Of a stretch of DNA of 64,000 nt, positions 24,889 through 34,239 are shown in pieces. The stretch lies in NCBI GenBank assembly GCA_902768125.1, contig CACXKA010000001.1, positions 124,001 to 188,000 on the forward strand, written 5' to 3'. The notes under the pieces were generated by a model. It was not told where the DNA came from and ran no database searches. It saw only the letters and a list, made by a program, of their open reading frames with translations. The stretch comes from an uncultured Bacteroidales bacterium (GTDB lineage Bacteria; Bacteroidota; Bacteroidia; Bacteroidales; Bacteroidaceae). Each line of letters begins with the position of its first letter. The stretch's first letter is position 1. The translations under genes were made by a program, and so were the position numbers.

Positions 24889-27800
24889 ATGAAGAAGCAA
24901 CTGAAGAAGGTGCTTGTCTTGGGCTCTGGTGCCCTGAAGATTGGACAGGCAGGTGAGTTTGACTACTCGGGTAGTCAGGCACTCAAGGCACTTCGCGAGG
25001 AAGGTATTCGTTCGGTACTCGTGAATCCTAATGTAGCAACCATTCAAACGAGTGAAGGTATTGCGGACAAGGTTTATTTCTTGCCGGTCAATACCTTTTT
25101 TGTTACTGAAATCATCAAGAAGGAGCGTCCTGACGGCATCCTCCTGGCATTCGGTGGACAGACAGCGCTGAACTGCGGTACGGAGCTTTTCCAGAAGGGT
25201 ATCCTCAAGGAGTATGGCGTAGAGGTGCTGGGTACCAGCGTCGAAGCCATTATGAACACGGAAGACCGTGACCTCTTCGTGAAAGAGCTGAACAAGGTGG
25301 ACTTGAAGGTGCCAGTGTCTCAGGCTTGTGAGACGATGGAGGAGGCGATTGCCACAGCGCGTCGCATCGGTTATCCTATCATGATTCGTTCTGCTTATGC
25401 ACTGGGTGGTCTGGGTTCAGGTGTGTGTCCTGACGAAGAGACCTTCATCAAGATTGCTGAATCAGCCTTCACTTTTGCCCCACAGGTGCTCGTGGAGGAG
25501 AGTCTGAAGGGTTGGAAGGAAATTGAGTTCGAGTGCATCCGCGATGCCAACGACCACTGCTTCACGGTAGCTTCTATGGAGAACTTCGACCCACTCGGTA
25601 TCCACACTGGTGAATCCATCGTGGTGGCTCCTACCTGCTCCCTCACCGACGAGCAGGTGAAGATGTTGCAGGACATCACCATCAAGTGTGTGCGTCACCT
25701 CAACATCGTGGGCGAGTGCAACATTCAGTTTGCGTTCAACGCCTTCACCAACGACTACCGCATCATCGAGATCAACGCTCGTCTTTCTCGTTCTTCTGCT
25801 TTGGCATCCAAGGCAACTGGTTATCCACTCGCATTCGTGGCTGCCAAGATTGCTCTCGGCTACACGCTCGACCAGATTGGCGAGATGGGTACAACCAACT
25901 CTGCCTACGTGGCACCAAGCCTCGACTACCTCATCTGCAAGATTCCACGTTGGGACTTGACCAAGTTTGTGGGCGTGAGCCGCAAGATTGGTTCCAGCAT
26001 GAAGTCTGTGGGCGAAATCATGTCTATCGGCCGCACCTTCGAGGAACTCATCCAGAAGGGTCTCCGTATGATTGGTCAGGGCATGCACGGCTTTGTGGGC
26101 AACGACCACACGAAGTTCGACAACCTCGACGAAGAACTTGCCAACCCAACCGACCTGCGCATTTTTGCCATCGCACAGGCTTTGGAAGAGGGCTACAGCA
26201 TCGACCGCATCTACGAGCTCACCAAGATTGACCCTTGGTTCATCGAGCGCCTCAAGAACATCGTGGACTACAAGCACAAGTTGGAAAGCTACAACGCCAT
26301 CGAGGATATCCCTGCCGACGTGATGCGTCAGGCAAAGATTTGGGGCTTCTCCGATTTCCAGATTGCACGCTTCGTACGCAAGGAGGCTTGTGAGAACATG
26401 GAGAAGGAGAACCTTGCTGTACGTGCCTATCGCAAGAAGTTGGGCATCCTGCCAGCAAGCGAGCATCCTGACCTGACCAACTACCTCTACATGACTTACG
26501 CTGTAGAAGGTTACGATGTGAACTACTACGCTCACGAGAAATCTGTCGTGGTGCTCGGTTCGGGTGCATACCGCATCGGTTCTTCTGTCGAGTTCGACTG
26601 GTGTTCGGTCAATGCCATCACCACTGCCCGCAAGCTCGGCTACAAGAGCATCATGATCAACTATAACCCTGAGACCGTATCGACTGACTACGATATGTGC
26701 GACCGCCTCTACTTCGACGAGCTTTCCTTCGAGCGCGTGCTCGATGTGATTGACCTCGAGAATCCTCGTGGTGTCATCGTCTCAGTAGGTGGTCAGATTC
26801 CAAACAATCTGGCGATGAAGCTCTATCGCCAGAGCGTGCCAATCCTCGGCACCAGCCCTGTGAGCATCGACCGTGCCGAGAACCGCAACAAGTTCTCAGC
26901 CATGCTCGACCAACTCGGCATCGACCAGCCTCAGTGGAGTGCCCTGACCAGTATGGACGATGTGAAGGCATTCGTGGAGCGTGTCGGCTTCCCAGTGCTC
27001 GTGCGTCCTTCCTACGTGCTCTCAGGTGCAGCCATGAATGTTTGCTACGACTACGAAGAGCTGGAGCGTTTCCTCCAAATGGCAAGCGAAGTCAGCAAAG
27101 AATATCCTGTGGTCATCTCTCAGTTCATGCAGGAGACCAACGAGGTCGAGTTCGACGCTGTGGCACAGAATGGTGAGGTGGTTGAGTATGCCATCAGCGA
27201 ACACGTCGAGTTCGCAGGTGTTCACTCAGGCGACGCCACGATGGTGTTCCCAGCGCAGCAAATCAGCTTCGCCACCATCCGTCAGATCAAGAAGATCAGC
27301 CGTGCCATCGCCAAGGAGCTCAACATCTCTGGTCCATTCAACATCCAGTTCTTGGCAAAGGGTCGCGACGTGAAGGTCATCGAGTGCAACCTCCGTGCTT
27401 CTCGTTCTTTCCCATTCGTCAGCAAGGTGCTCAAGCGCAACTTCATCGAGACCGCCACTCGCATCATGCTCGATGCTCCATACTCTAAGCCCGACAAGAG
27501 CGAGTTTGACATCGACCGTATGGGTGTCAAGGCGAGCCAGTTCTCTTTCGCCCGTCTGCAGAATGCTGACCCAGTCTTGGGCGTGGACATGAGCAGTACC
27601 GGTGAGGTGGGTTGCATGGGCGACACCTACGAAGAGGCACTCCTCAACTCCATGATTGCCACTGGCTACAAGATTCCTTCCAAGGACAAAGCCATCATGA
27701 TTTCTTCTGGTGGCACGAAGGAAAAGGTGGCGATGCTCGATGCAGCCCGTGCCCTCGAAAGCAAGGGTTACACCATCTGCGCCAGCGAAGGCACTGCCAA

Positions 27801-28098
27801 GTTCCTCAACGACAACAACGTCAAGGCAACTGCTGTGGCTTGGCCAGACGAAGAGAAGAGTGACAAGCCAAACGTGATGAAGATGATTGCCGACCACAAG
27901 TTCGACCTCATCGTCAACATCCCAAAGAACCACTCAAAGCGTGAGCTCACCAATGGTTATCGCATCCGTCGTGGTGCCATCGACCACAACATTCCGCTCA
28001 TCACCAACGCCCGCCTCGCTTCTGCTTTCATCGAAGCCTTCTGTGAGAAGGGTATGGAAGACCTGCAGATCAAGTCTTGGCAGGAGTATGACGCTTAA
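24889..28098 (+). CDS. carB: Carbamoyl-phosphate synthase large subunit
   Basis: A 1,069-residue enzyme that makes carbamoyl phosphate for pyrimidine and arginine synthesis from bicarbonate, ammonia and two ATP. ATG at 24889 is preferred to an in-frame TTG at 24883. Two ATP-grasp halves are visible: the first opens KKVLVLGSGALKIGQAGEFDYSG, the second repeats it with VVVLGSGAYRIGSSVEFDW. The C-terminal MGS-like allosteric domain starts near residue 930 (KDKAIMISSGGTKEK). Length and motif order are normal. The small subunit carA is not next to it in this window. It ends at a strong terminator. Confidence 0.96.
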   Translation: MKKQLKKVLVLGSGALKIGQAGEFDYSGSQALKALREEGIRSVLVNPNVATIQTSEGIADKVYFLPVNTFFVTEIIKKERPDGILLAFGGQTALNCGTELFQKGILKEYGVEVLGTSVEAIMNTEDRDLFVKELNKVDLKVPVSQACETMEEAIATARRIGYPIMIRSAYALGGLGSGVCPDEETFIKIAESAFTFAPQVLVEESLKGWKEIEFECIRDANDHCFTVASMENFDPLGIHTGESIVVAPTCSLTDEQVKMLQDITIKCVRHLNIVGECNIQFAFNAFTNDYRIIEINARLSRSSALASKATGYPLAFVAAKIALGYTLDQIGEMGTTNSAYVAPSLDYLICKIPRWDLTKFVGVSRKIGSSMKSVGEIMSIGRTFEELIQKGLRMIGQGMHGFVGNDHTKFDNLDEELANPTDLRIFAIAQALEEGYSIDRIYELTKIDPWFIERLKNIVDYKHKLESYNAIEDIPADVMRQAKIWGFSDFQIARFVRKEACENMEKENLAVRAYRKKLGILPASEHPDLTNYLYMTYAVEGYDVNYYAHEKSVVVLGSGAYRIGSSVEFDWCSVNAITTARKLGYKSIMINYNPETVSTDYDMCDRLYFDELSFERVLDVIDLENPRGVIVSVGGQIPNNLAMKLYRQSVPILGTSPVSIDRAENRNKFSAMLDQLGIDQPQWSALTSMDDVKAFVERVGFPVLVRPSYVLSGAAMNVCYDYEELERFLQMASEVSKEYPVVISQFMQETNEVEFDAVAQNGEVVEYAISEHVEFAGVHSGDATMVFPAQQISFATIRQIKKISRAIAKELNISGPFNIQFLAKGRDVKVIECNLRASRSFPFVSKVLKRNFIETATRIMLDAPYSKPDKSEFDIDRMGVKASQFSFARLQNADPVLGVDMSSTGEVGCMGDTYEEALLNSMIATGYKIPSKDKAIMISSGGTKEKVAMLDAARALESKGYTICASEGTAKFLNDNNVKATAVAWPDEEKSDKPNVMKMIADHKFDLIVNIPKNHSKRELTNGYRIRRGAIDHNIPLITNARLASAFIEAFCEKGMEDLQIKSWQEYDA

Positions 28099-28143
28099 AA
28101 TGTCATACGAAGAGAAAGACTAAGTGTCTTTCCCCATCATAAG

Positions 28144-28187
28144 AAAGGCTGGACGATGCGCCTCATGCGTATCGTCCAGCCTTTTCT
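28144..28187. terminator. Strong bidirectional terminator
   Basis: AAAGGCTGGACGAT (28144-28157) pairs perfectly with ATCGTCCAGCCTTT (28171-28184), between convergent carB and the DUF3108 gene. Confidence 0.9.
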
Positions 28188-28206
28188 ATATGGTTTATCA
28201 AACCCT

Positions 28207-29019
28207 TTAATTGCTCTTCGCCAGATAGGCTTTAGCGGTGCCGAACTTGAGGTAGAAGTCGATGCGGACGGGAAGGTGGCGCTGGTCGTCGGTGACGAAG
28301 AAACGGAGGAGCTCCTTGTCCTTGCCTTTCTCTTCATAATCAAGAAGGGAGAAGACGAGGCAATGATAGGTGCGTTTGTCGTTGGCTTTCCAGTCTTTCT
28401 TGCCACGATAGACAAGGGTCTGTTCCTCCACCTTCTTGCCCGTCGCCATCGGGAAATGGATGCGCTGCCCCACCTTGTAGTGGGTGGGATTGAAGGAACG
28501 GGCGAGGGAGAGAATGGAAAGCATGTCGTAGTTGCAATCATCGGATTCATGGTGATGCTCGGAAAGCTCGCCGTGACGATTGAGAAATTTCTGCTTCACG
28601 TGACTCTTGCCGTTGGGATAGGTGTACCACACCTCATCGACGGTGTAGTGCTTACCCTCGAGGGAACCCTTGCGGAAGTAGAGGGGCACGAGCTGGGGCG
28701 TGATGTAGGAGATGAGGGTGTCGCGCATGGTGAAGACGGCATCACACCGCTTGTTGGAGGTGAAAAGCAGGTCGTTGCGCAAGGCAGACTTGCCCTTGTA
28801 GTTGGCAGCCTTCATCGTATAGTGGGCGGCACCACACTTCACCCAGATGAACTTCCACTGGAAGTAAAGGTCGTAAGTGAGGCTCTCCCCTGCCTTGAAT
28901 GCCGTGTTCTCCGTGGGACACTGGGCGTGGGAAACTAAAAACGAAAAACTAAAAACTAAAAGTAATAGGAACTTGGTCAGACGTGGTTTTTGTTCTGATA
29001 CAAAGTGCATGGGTGACAT
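28207..29019 (-). CDS. DUF3108 domain exported protein
   Basis: The 270-residue product has a signal peptide (about 1-32, ending SHAQC) and a beta-rich DUF3108-like body (GESLTYDLYFQWKFIWVKCG near the N-terminus, DDQRHLPVRIDFYLKFG near the end). DUF3108 proteins are periplasmic or lipid-barrel-like and of unknown function. An ATG three codons in is an alternative start. It is the last gene of an operon with an S41 protease and a small membrane protein, 28 bases downstream of the latter; an envelope role is inferred from this. Confidence 0.72.
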   Translation of the reverse strand: MSPMHFVSEQKPRLTKFLLLLVFSFSFLVSHAQCPTENTAFKAGESLTYDLYFQWKFIWVKCGAAHYTMKAANYKGKSALRNDLLFTSNKRCDAVFTMRDTLISYITPQLVPLYFRKGSLEGKHYTVDEVWYTYPNGKSHVKQKFLNRHGELSEHHHESDDCNYDMLSILSLARSFNPTHYKVGQRIHFPMATGKKVEEQTLVYRGKKDWKANDKRTYHCLVFSLLDYEEKGKDKELLRFFVTDDQRHLPVRIDFYLKFGTAKAYLAKSN

Positions 29020-29055
29020 TAACTTTTAGTTTTTAGTTATTAACTTTTTAGTTTA
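28929..29055. repeat. CTAAAAA-type repeats flanking the DUF3108 start
   Basis: Degenerate copies of CTAAAAA occur at 28935-28962 (within the signal-peptide codons) and of TTTTTAG at 29021-29055 (intergenic). They are inverted relative to each other. Confidence 0.5.
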
Positions 29056-29257
29056 ATAATGTTGAATCGTTGACAATAAGCATGATGCTGTCAGCCATAC
29101 CCTCCTGCTGCGGCTGCTGCACGAAGGGGTTGCTTTCCTTGTTGAACGCCAGATAAAGGAACCCGAAGACGCATCCGAGGACAAGGATGCCAAGGAAGAG
29201 TGTGCCGAACATCATGTAGCGGTTCAGCCGGGTGGCTTTGTTATTACGAAGACTCAT
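29048..29257 (-). CDS. Small single-pass membrane protein
   Basis: A 69-residue protein with one transmembrane helix (about 15-36) after a basic N-terminus, so the C-terminal part probably faces the periplasm. The start codon overlaps the stop of the S41 protease gene by one base (TAATG), indicating coupled translation. No family recognised; it could be a partner of the protease. Confidence 0.7.
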   Translation of the reverse strand: MSLRNNKATRLNRYMMFGTLFLGILVLGCVFGFLYLAFNKESNPFVQQPQQEGMADSIMLIVNDSTLLN

Positions 29258-30915
29258 TACTTTCCTAAGATTTTGTTGTATTCAGCAGGATTGCCCAACA
29301 CTTCGATGGCGCGCTTGGTGTCGTCATCATCCTTCAGCATTTCCTCGACGGTGCCTGCCTGAAAATAGTAGCGGCGCACAATCTCGTTCGCCATCACCTT
29401 GCGGAGGTCCTTCTCCTGACGGTCCATCTCGCGGTCGAGGTTATGGGCGAATTTCTTCTCAAGGGCATCGAACTCCGCCTTGGCATCGTCGTAGTAGCCT
29501 TCGAACTGAGCAGTCTTCTTCAAGTCAGCCAGACGCTTCTCGCTCTGACGGTCATACTTGAAGTCGCTGTCCTTCACCATCTTCTTGAACTCGGCATAAT
29601 CAGCGTCGGTGATGGAGAAATCCTTCACGGCAGGGATGGTGGGATGGTTCTGGCAATACTTGGTGCCCCAATCCGTCAGGACATCGTCGTTGGAAAGGTA
29701 ATAGACGATGTTGGAGAGGGTGTCGTGCTTCACCTCAACGTCTGGCTTGATGCCGTTGCCCTCAGTCACCTCACGACCGCCAGCCGTGTGGAATATCTGC
29801 TTGATGCTATCGCCCTTCGTGCTGACTCTCTTGCCTGTGGTGCGGTAAATCTCCGCCGCCTCACGCAGTTTCTTGTAGTCAATCTTCTGGATGCAACGTC
29901 CCGAAGGCAGGTAATATTTCGCGGTGGTCAGCTTGATGCTGCCGTTGTAGGGCAATTCGCGGGAACTCTGCACCAGTCCCTTGCCGTAGGTGTCGCCTCC
30001 AATGATGACAGCACGGTCGAGGTCTTGCAGGGAACCTGACACAATCTCAGCCGCACTGGCTGTGTTCTCATCCACCAGCACCGCCAAAGGAATGTCCACA
30101 TCAAGGGGATCATTGTTGGTTTTATAAGAGTAATTGGCAGCCACCATCTTACCCTTGGTCTCCACAATCTTGATATTCTTGGGCACGAAGAGGTTGACCA
30201 TATCAATCGCCTCATTCAGCAAACCGCCACCATTGTTGCGCAAGTCGAGAATCAGTTTCTTGGCACCCTTCTCCTTCAAGGAGATGATGGCCTTGCGCAC
30301 ATCCTTGGCACAACCTTCTGTGAACTCTCTCAGGAAGATGTAGCCTGCATCGCCCATCATGCCATAATAAGGAATAGCTGGCACCTTGATGCTCCGACGG
30401 GTAATCTTGAAGTCGCGCGTCTTCTTCTCGCCCGGACGCTGCACCCTCAGCATGAAAGTCGTACCCGGCTCGCCACGCAGCAATTCGCTCACCTCGGAAG
30501 TGTTCATGCCTTTCAAGTCCTTGTCGTCAATCTTCAACAGCACGTCGCCCACCTGCAAGCCCACTTCAGCGGCTGGCATATCGGGATATGGCTCTTGAAT
30601 GATGACCGTCGAGTCCTTGCGCATACGAATGATGGAACCGATGCCGCCATACTTTCCTGTCGTCATCATCTTCAGCTCGCCCATCTCCTCCTCAGGATAG
30701 AACTTCGTGTAGATGTCCAGTTCCTGGGTCATGGCATCAATTCCCACACGGACAACTTTATCTGCCTCCAGCGAATCCACATAGAAGATGTCCAACTGAC
30801 GATAAATACTATTGAAGATGTCCAAGTACTTCGTCAACGTGAAGTTATGCTCCTGCTGGGCAAAGGCTGGAGCCAACGAAAGAGTAAAGACAAGAAGTGT
30901 AAGTATCTTTTTCAT
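29257..30915 (-). CDS. S41 family C-terminal processing peptidase
   Basis: The start at 30915 gives a 552-residue exported protease with a signal peptide ending PAFAQQ; the upstream extension to 31002 lies across the promoter. Residues about 80-165 are a PDZ domain (GIGSIIRMRK, EVGLQVGDVLLKID). The S41 catalytic domain follows, with the nucleophile serine in ENTASAAEIVSG and the catalytic lysine in YGKGLVQ. A C-terminal helical domain (about 430-545) is charged. CtpA-type proteases cleave C-terminal ends of periplasmic substrates. It heads an operon with a small membrane protein and a DUF3108 protein. Confidence 0.92.
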   Translation of the reverse strand: MKKILTLLVFTLSLAPAFAQQEHNFTLTKYLDIFNSIYRQLDIFYVDSLEADKVVRVGIDAMTQELDIYTKFYPEEEMGELKMMTTGKYGGIGSIIRMRKDSTVIIQEPYPDMPAAEVGLQVGDVLLKIDDKDLKGMNTSEVSELLRGEPGTTFMLRVQRPGEKKTRDFKITRRSIKVPAIPYYGMMGDAGYIFLREFTEGCAKDVRKAIISLKEKGAKKLILDLRNNGGGLLNEAIDMVNLFVPKNIKIVETKGKMVAANYSYKTNNDPLDVDIPLAVLVDENTASAAEIVSGSLQDLDRAVIIGGDTYGKGLVQSSRELPYNGSIKLTTAKYYLPSGRCIQKIDYKKLREAAEIYRTTGKRVSTKGDSIKQIFHTAGGREVTEGNGIKPDVEVKHDTLSNIVYYLSNDDVLTDWGTKYCQNHPTIPAVKDFSITDADYAEFKKMVKDSDFKYDRQSEKRLADLKKTAQFEGYYDDAKAEFDALEKKFAHNLDREMDRQEKDLRKVMANEIVRRYYFQAGTVEEMLKDDDDTKRAIEVLGNPAEYNKILGK

Positions 30916-30936
30916 ATCGAATTGTTTATTTGTGTG

Positions 30937-30944
30937 CAAAGATA
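30937..30944 (-). promoter_or_regulatory. Putative -7 box of the S41 protease operon
   Basis: The minus strand reads TATCTTTG, 21 bases upstream of the start at 30915. Confidence 0.45.
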
Positions 30945-30947
30945 GGA

Positions 30948-31086
30948 ATAAAAAATTGAAGAATGGAAAAATTGAAAGAGTGAAGTACTTTAATCTCTTC
31001 ATTTTTATGTTTTTTTTAATGATAAGTTCCCTTCCTTTTTCAAAAACTTCATTTTTTTAGTTCTTCAATTCTTCAATTCTTCAGAT
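30948..31086. repeat. TTGAAGAA-type repeats in inverted halves
   Basis: TTGAAGAATGGAAAAATTGA-like units at 30956-30982 are mirrored by TTCTTCAATTCTTCAATTCT at 31062-31083, in the gap between the divergent protease and xerD genes. Confidence 0.65.
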
Positions 31087-31091
31087 TTCAC

Positions 31092-31099
31092 TATCTTTG
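31092..31099 (+). promoter_or_regulatory. Putative -7 box of xerD
   Basis: TATCTTTG ends five bases before the xerD ATG. If used, the message would be leaderless or nearly so. Confidence 0.4.
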
Positions 31100-31104
31100 C
31101 ATCG

Positions 31105-32022
31105 ATGGAAGAGAAACAACAACAGCAACTGATACGACGTTACTACCAGTATCTAAAACTGGAGAAGGGAAGTTCGCCCAACACCATTGATGCCTATATG
31201 CGCGACTTGGACAAGTTCCTGCGCTTCATCAAGGACGAGGGCAAGGACATCCTATCTGTCCAGTTGGAAGACCTCCACCATTTCTCTTCCCTCCTGATGG
31301 ACGTGGGCATCCATTCCATCTCTCTTTCCCGCATCCTCTCAGGTGTAAGGAGTTTCTATCATTTCCTGGTGCTCAGCGATGTGTTGGAGGTCAATCCCAC
31401 CGAACTGCTGGAATTTCCCAAGAAGCCTCAACACTTGCCCGATGTTCTTTCCGTGGATGAAATCGATGCCATCGAGTCGGTCATTGACCTCAGTCAACCC
31501 GAAGGTCAGCGCAACAAAGCCATCATCGAAACGCTTTTCAGTTGCGGGCTTCGCGTGTCGGAACTGGTCAACCTGAAACTGAGCAACCTTTTCCTCGATG
31601 ACGAGTTCATCAAAGTGGAGGGTAAAGGCTCCAAGGAACGTCTTGTGCCCATCTCGGAGAAAGCCATCCATGAGCTACAACTCTATTTCATGGATCGCAA
31701 CTTACTCCCCATTCCGCTGGAATATCAGGATTTTGTCTTTGTCAGCCATCGTCGGAAGAAACCGCTAACTCGGGTGATGGTGTTCCTCATGATTAAAGAC
31801 CTGGTGGAAAAAGCTGGCATACAAAAGACGGTTTCTCCTCACACCTTCCGTCACTCCTTTGCCACTTCCCTATTGGAAGGCGGTGCCAACCTCCGTGCCA
31901 TCCAAGCCATGCTGGGTCACGAATCCATTGCCACCACACAAATCTACACGCATATAGATACCACCCATCTGCGTGAAGAAATCTTGGAACATCATCCAAG
32001 AAACAAAAAAGCAATCATGTAA
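31105..32022 (+). CDS. xerD: Tyrosine recombinase XerD
   Basis: A 305-residue site-specific recombinase with a SAM-like N-terminal domain (about 1-95) and a catalytic domain carrying all active residues: Arg150 (CGLRVSE), Lys174 (GKGSKER), His246 and Arg249 (HTFRH), His272 (LGHES) and Tyr281 (TTQIYTH). The length is typical of XerC/XerD, which resolve chromosome dimers at dif. The housekeeping setting and absence of integron or transposon genes favour XerD; XerC is the alternative. Confidence 0.9.
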   Translation: MEEKQQQQLIRRYYQYLKLEKGSSPNTIDAYMRDLDKFLRFIKDEGKDILSVQLEDLHHFSSLLMDVGIHSISLSRILSGVRSFYHFLVLSDVLEVNPTELLEFPKKPQHLPDVLSVDEIDAIESVIDLSQPEGQRNKAIIETLFSCGLRVSELVNLKLSNLFLDDEFIKVEGKGSKERLVPISEKAIHELQLYFMDRNLLPIPLEYQDFVFVSHRRKKPLTRVMVFLMIKDLVEKAGIQKTVSPHTFRHSFATSLLEGGANLRAIQAMLGHESIATTQIYTHIDTTHLREEILEHHPRNKKAIM

Positions 32023-32035
32023 AAAAGGAAGGACT

Positions 32036-32992
32036 TTATTCTTTTTCCTCCTGACGGGTATCTTCTTGCTGACCTACCTCCCGCAGCCCTTCCTCTTGCT
32101 TCCTTTTCAACCACTCTTCCTTTGTACGGCTCCAACGCTTGTGTGTCCAAAGCCACATCTCAGGATGCTCCTTGATGTCAGCCTCAAGGAGTTCAAAGTA
32201 GCGGTTGGTGAGAGTTGTCTCAGGCACAGAAGCTGGATGGTCTTCCATCGGAATGATCTCCAGATGATAATAGCCGCGCTTGGGTCGGCTCATACGACCA
32301 TAAGTCATGAAGGCATCCACCTTGCGGGCAATGTGTTCAGCTCCGATAAACACTGCCGTGTCGTGGTTGAGGAAAGAAACGAAATGGTGGATGCTCGCCC
32401 ATTTGGGTTGCTGATCGCTGATGAAACCAATCGTATAATTCTTGTTTTCTTTCTTCAGTTGGAGGATGCGACGAAACGTCTCCTTCATCTTGATGTTCAG
32501 TCCGCCATATTGAGCCCTCAAGTGACAGAACAGTTCATCCATCTCATCGTTGCGAAGCGGGTGATAGATCTGTCCAGAAGTGCCCCAAGGCTGGAGACGG
32601 TAATTGATGGAGGCAATCCACTCCCAATTACCGAAATGGCTCAGATAAAAGAAGTGCAAGGACTGCCCAGCCTCATGGCGTTTCTTGATTTCCTCCAATC
32701 CACTGAAAGTCATGCGGCGCATCATCTCCTCTTTTGACATAGTGAGCATCTTGATGTCTTCCACAAAGTTATCACACAGTTGGTGATAGAACTTCCGTTC
32801 GATGTCCTTCAGTTCCTCCTCCGATTTCTCTGGAAAAGCAGAACGAAGGTTCTCTCGCACCACTTTCGTGCGATAGAAGCGTCTCACAAAGAAACAGCAG
32901 AAGTCTGATAGAGCATAGAGCACGGGGAGCGGCCAAATGCTGATGGTCCACAGCCATCCTTTTAGAAGTTTGTATTTAAGCATGTCATTCAA
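32036..32992 (-). CDS. Lipid A biosynthesis acyltransferase (LpxL/HtrB family)
   Basis: A 318-residue inner-membrane acyltransferase. The H-x4-E motif is HFGNWE (near residue 120), preceded by an N-terminal hydrophobic segment (about 12-33). The family transfers secondary acyl chains from acyl-ACP to lipid A. The start overlaps the end of the family 9 glycosyltransferase gene by eight bases, consistent with joint lipid A/core assembly. The C-terminus is highly charged. Which acyl chain is added cannot be read from sequence. Confidence 0.88.
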   Translation of the reverse strand: MNDMLKYKLLKGWLWTISIWPLPVLYALSDFCCFFVRRFYRTKVVRENLRSAFPEKSEEELKDIERKFYHQLCDNFVEDIKMLTMSKEEMMRRMTFSGLEEIKKRHEAGQSLHFFYLSHFGNWEWIASINYRLQPWGTSGQIYHPLRNDEMDELFCHLRAQYGGLNIKMKETFRRILQLKKENKNYTIGFISDQQPKWASIHHFVSFLNHDTAVFIGAEHIARKVDAFMTYGRMSRPKRGYYHLEIIPMEDHPASVPETTLTNRYFELLEADIKEHPEMWLWTHKRWSRTKEEWLKRKQEEGLREVGQQEDTRQEEKE

Positions 32993-34073
32993 TCATATTT
33001 GTTGCCTTTTGGACAATCATGTCTGGAGCTATTTCCATACATCTCATATCGCCAAACTTGCAGGGTTTCTTCCCATAGATGGAACAAGGGCGGCAGGGTA
33101 TGTTCACTTGCATCTCGCTATCAGGGGTCTGTCCATAGCCCGAGAATCCAGCCTTCGGATGGGTGGCTCCCCAGATAGACAGCACTCGGATGCCGAAAAT
33201 CGAGGCGATGTGCATGTTGGCTGAGTCCATCGAAATCATCAGGTCAAGCTGCGACATGAGCAACATCTCGTTCTTCAATCCGCCCAACTTGCCGCATACG
33301 CTGAGGATACTTCCCTGTCCTGCTTTTTTCTCCGAAGCCTCCTGTTCCCAAGCTTTCAATATATCTGATTCCTTCTTTCCTGCCCCAAACAAGAACACCT
33401 TGCAGCCCTTGTCTGCCAGTTGTTGTACAACCTGTTGCATCCGTTCCAACGGATAGACCTTTTGAGCATGGGCAGCAAAGGGTGCCACACCCACCCATTT
33501 CTCTCCAGGCAACTTCTTGCCGACAACGTTGCGGACAGCAACGGAATCTTCTGAACGAAGGTCAATCTTCATTTTCCGAGAGAGGTCGATAGAGAGTCCC
33601 AAAGAGCGGAACACCTCTGCATAGCGTTCTGTCATGGGCTTGAGGGCAACGTGTGTTTGTCCATTGCCTATCAGTTCTTTCTTTTCCGTCCGTCCTTTGT
33701 TCACCTTTGACACTTTCGTGCCAGCTACGGCAAAGCAGGTGCGGATATATTTGGAACGAAGTACATCATGGAGGTCTGCCACTGCATCGAAGTTCCCTTT
33801 TTTCAGGTTGTTGTACACCTTCGTCAACCCGATGATGCCATCCTGTTCAGTAAAGTCCACCCCCTTCACTTGCACGTTGGAGGGAAGGCATTCGAACATC
33901 GGCACAAAACGGGTGCGTGTCAGCATGGTGACACGCAAGTCAGGGTGCTGAGTAGCAAGAGCATACAGCACTGGGACCGTCATGGCAGCATCGCCCATCG
34001 CACTAAATCGTATGACGAGCAGTCGCTTGATTGATTTGTCGTGTCGTGAACCAAACATGGGGATGGAAAACAA
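32985..34073 (-). CDS. Glycosyltransferase family 9 (heptosyltransferase-like)
   Basis: A 362-residue cytoplasmic transferase with two Rossmann-like domains. The N-terminus reads RLLVIRFSAMGDAAMTVPVL, characteristic of GT9 enzymes, and the late region ISMDSANMHIAS with WGATHP marks the nucleotide-sugar site. A C-terminal cysteine cluster (CRPCSIYGKKPC) is seen in many Bacteroidota members. GT9 proteins add heptose to the lipopolysaccharide core; the sugar here is inferred. It is co-transcribed with the lipid A acyltransferase. Confidence 0.87.
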   Translation of the reverse strand: MFSIPMFGSRHDKSIKRLLVIRFSAMGDAAMTVPVLYALATQHPDLRVTMLTRTRFVPMFECLPSNVQVKGVDFTEQDGIIGLTKVYNNLKKGNFDAVADLHDVLRSKYIRTCFAVAGTKVSKVNKGRTEKKELIGNGQTHVALKPMTERYAEVFRSLGLSIDLSRKMKIDLRSEDSVAVRNVVGKKLPGEKWVGVAPFAAHAQKVYPLERMQQVVQQLADKGCKVFLFGAGKKESDILKAWEQEASEKKAGQGSILSVCGKLGGLKNEMLLMSQLDLMISMDSANMHIASIFGIRVLSIWGATHPKAGFSGYGQTPDSEMQVNIPCRPCSIYGKKPCKFGDMRCMEIAPDMIVQKATNMIE

Positions 34074-34107
34074 GTTGATTTTACTCCTTTGTATTCATGT
34101 AACGGGG

Positions 34108-34115
34108 CAAAGGTA
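34108..34115 (-). promoter_or_regulatory. Putative -7 box of the glycosyltransferase gene
   Basis: The minus strand reads TACCTTTG, 34 bases upstream of the ATG at 34073. Confidence 0.45.
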
Positions 34116-34154
34116 GTGAAAAAATGGGAATTAGGTGTGAAGAAAGAGGATTTA

Positions 34155-34186
34155 TTTGTTGTTTTTATGTTTTTTCACTACCTTTG
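34155..34186 (+). promoter_or_regulatory. Promoter of the exported-protein operon
   Basis: TTTG (34155-34158), 20 bases, TACCTTTG (34179-34186). It shows that the frame opening at 34156 is not the real start of the next gene. Confidence 0.6.
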
Positions 34187-34239
34187 CCCACGAAAGACGA
34201 AGGGATGTTATTCAAGAAAACCTAATTATTACTGTCATT

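Noticed and set aside
28207-28938. Plus-strand frame opposite the DUF3108 gene (260 codons)
   Set aside because: Antisense shadow; begins at the terminator of carB.
30916-31002. N-terminal extension of the S41 protease from 31002
   Set aside because: It crosses the -7 box and low-complexity repeat; the start at 30915 gives a standard signal peptide.
31105-32022. Tyrosine recombinase as sign of an integrative element
   Set aside because: Full-length XerD-type protein among housekeeping genes, with no attachment-site repeats, tRNA gene or mobilisation genes nearby.
34156-34239. Upstream extension of the first exported-protein gene
   Set aside because: It overlaps the promoter at 34155-34186; ATG at 34240 gives a proper signal peptide.
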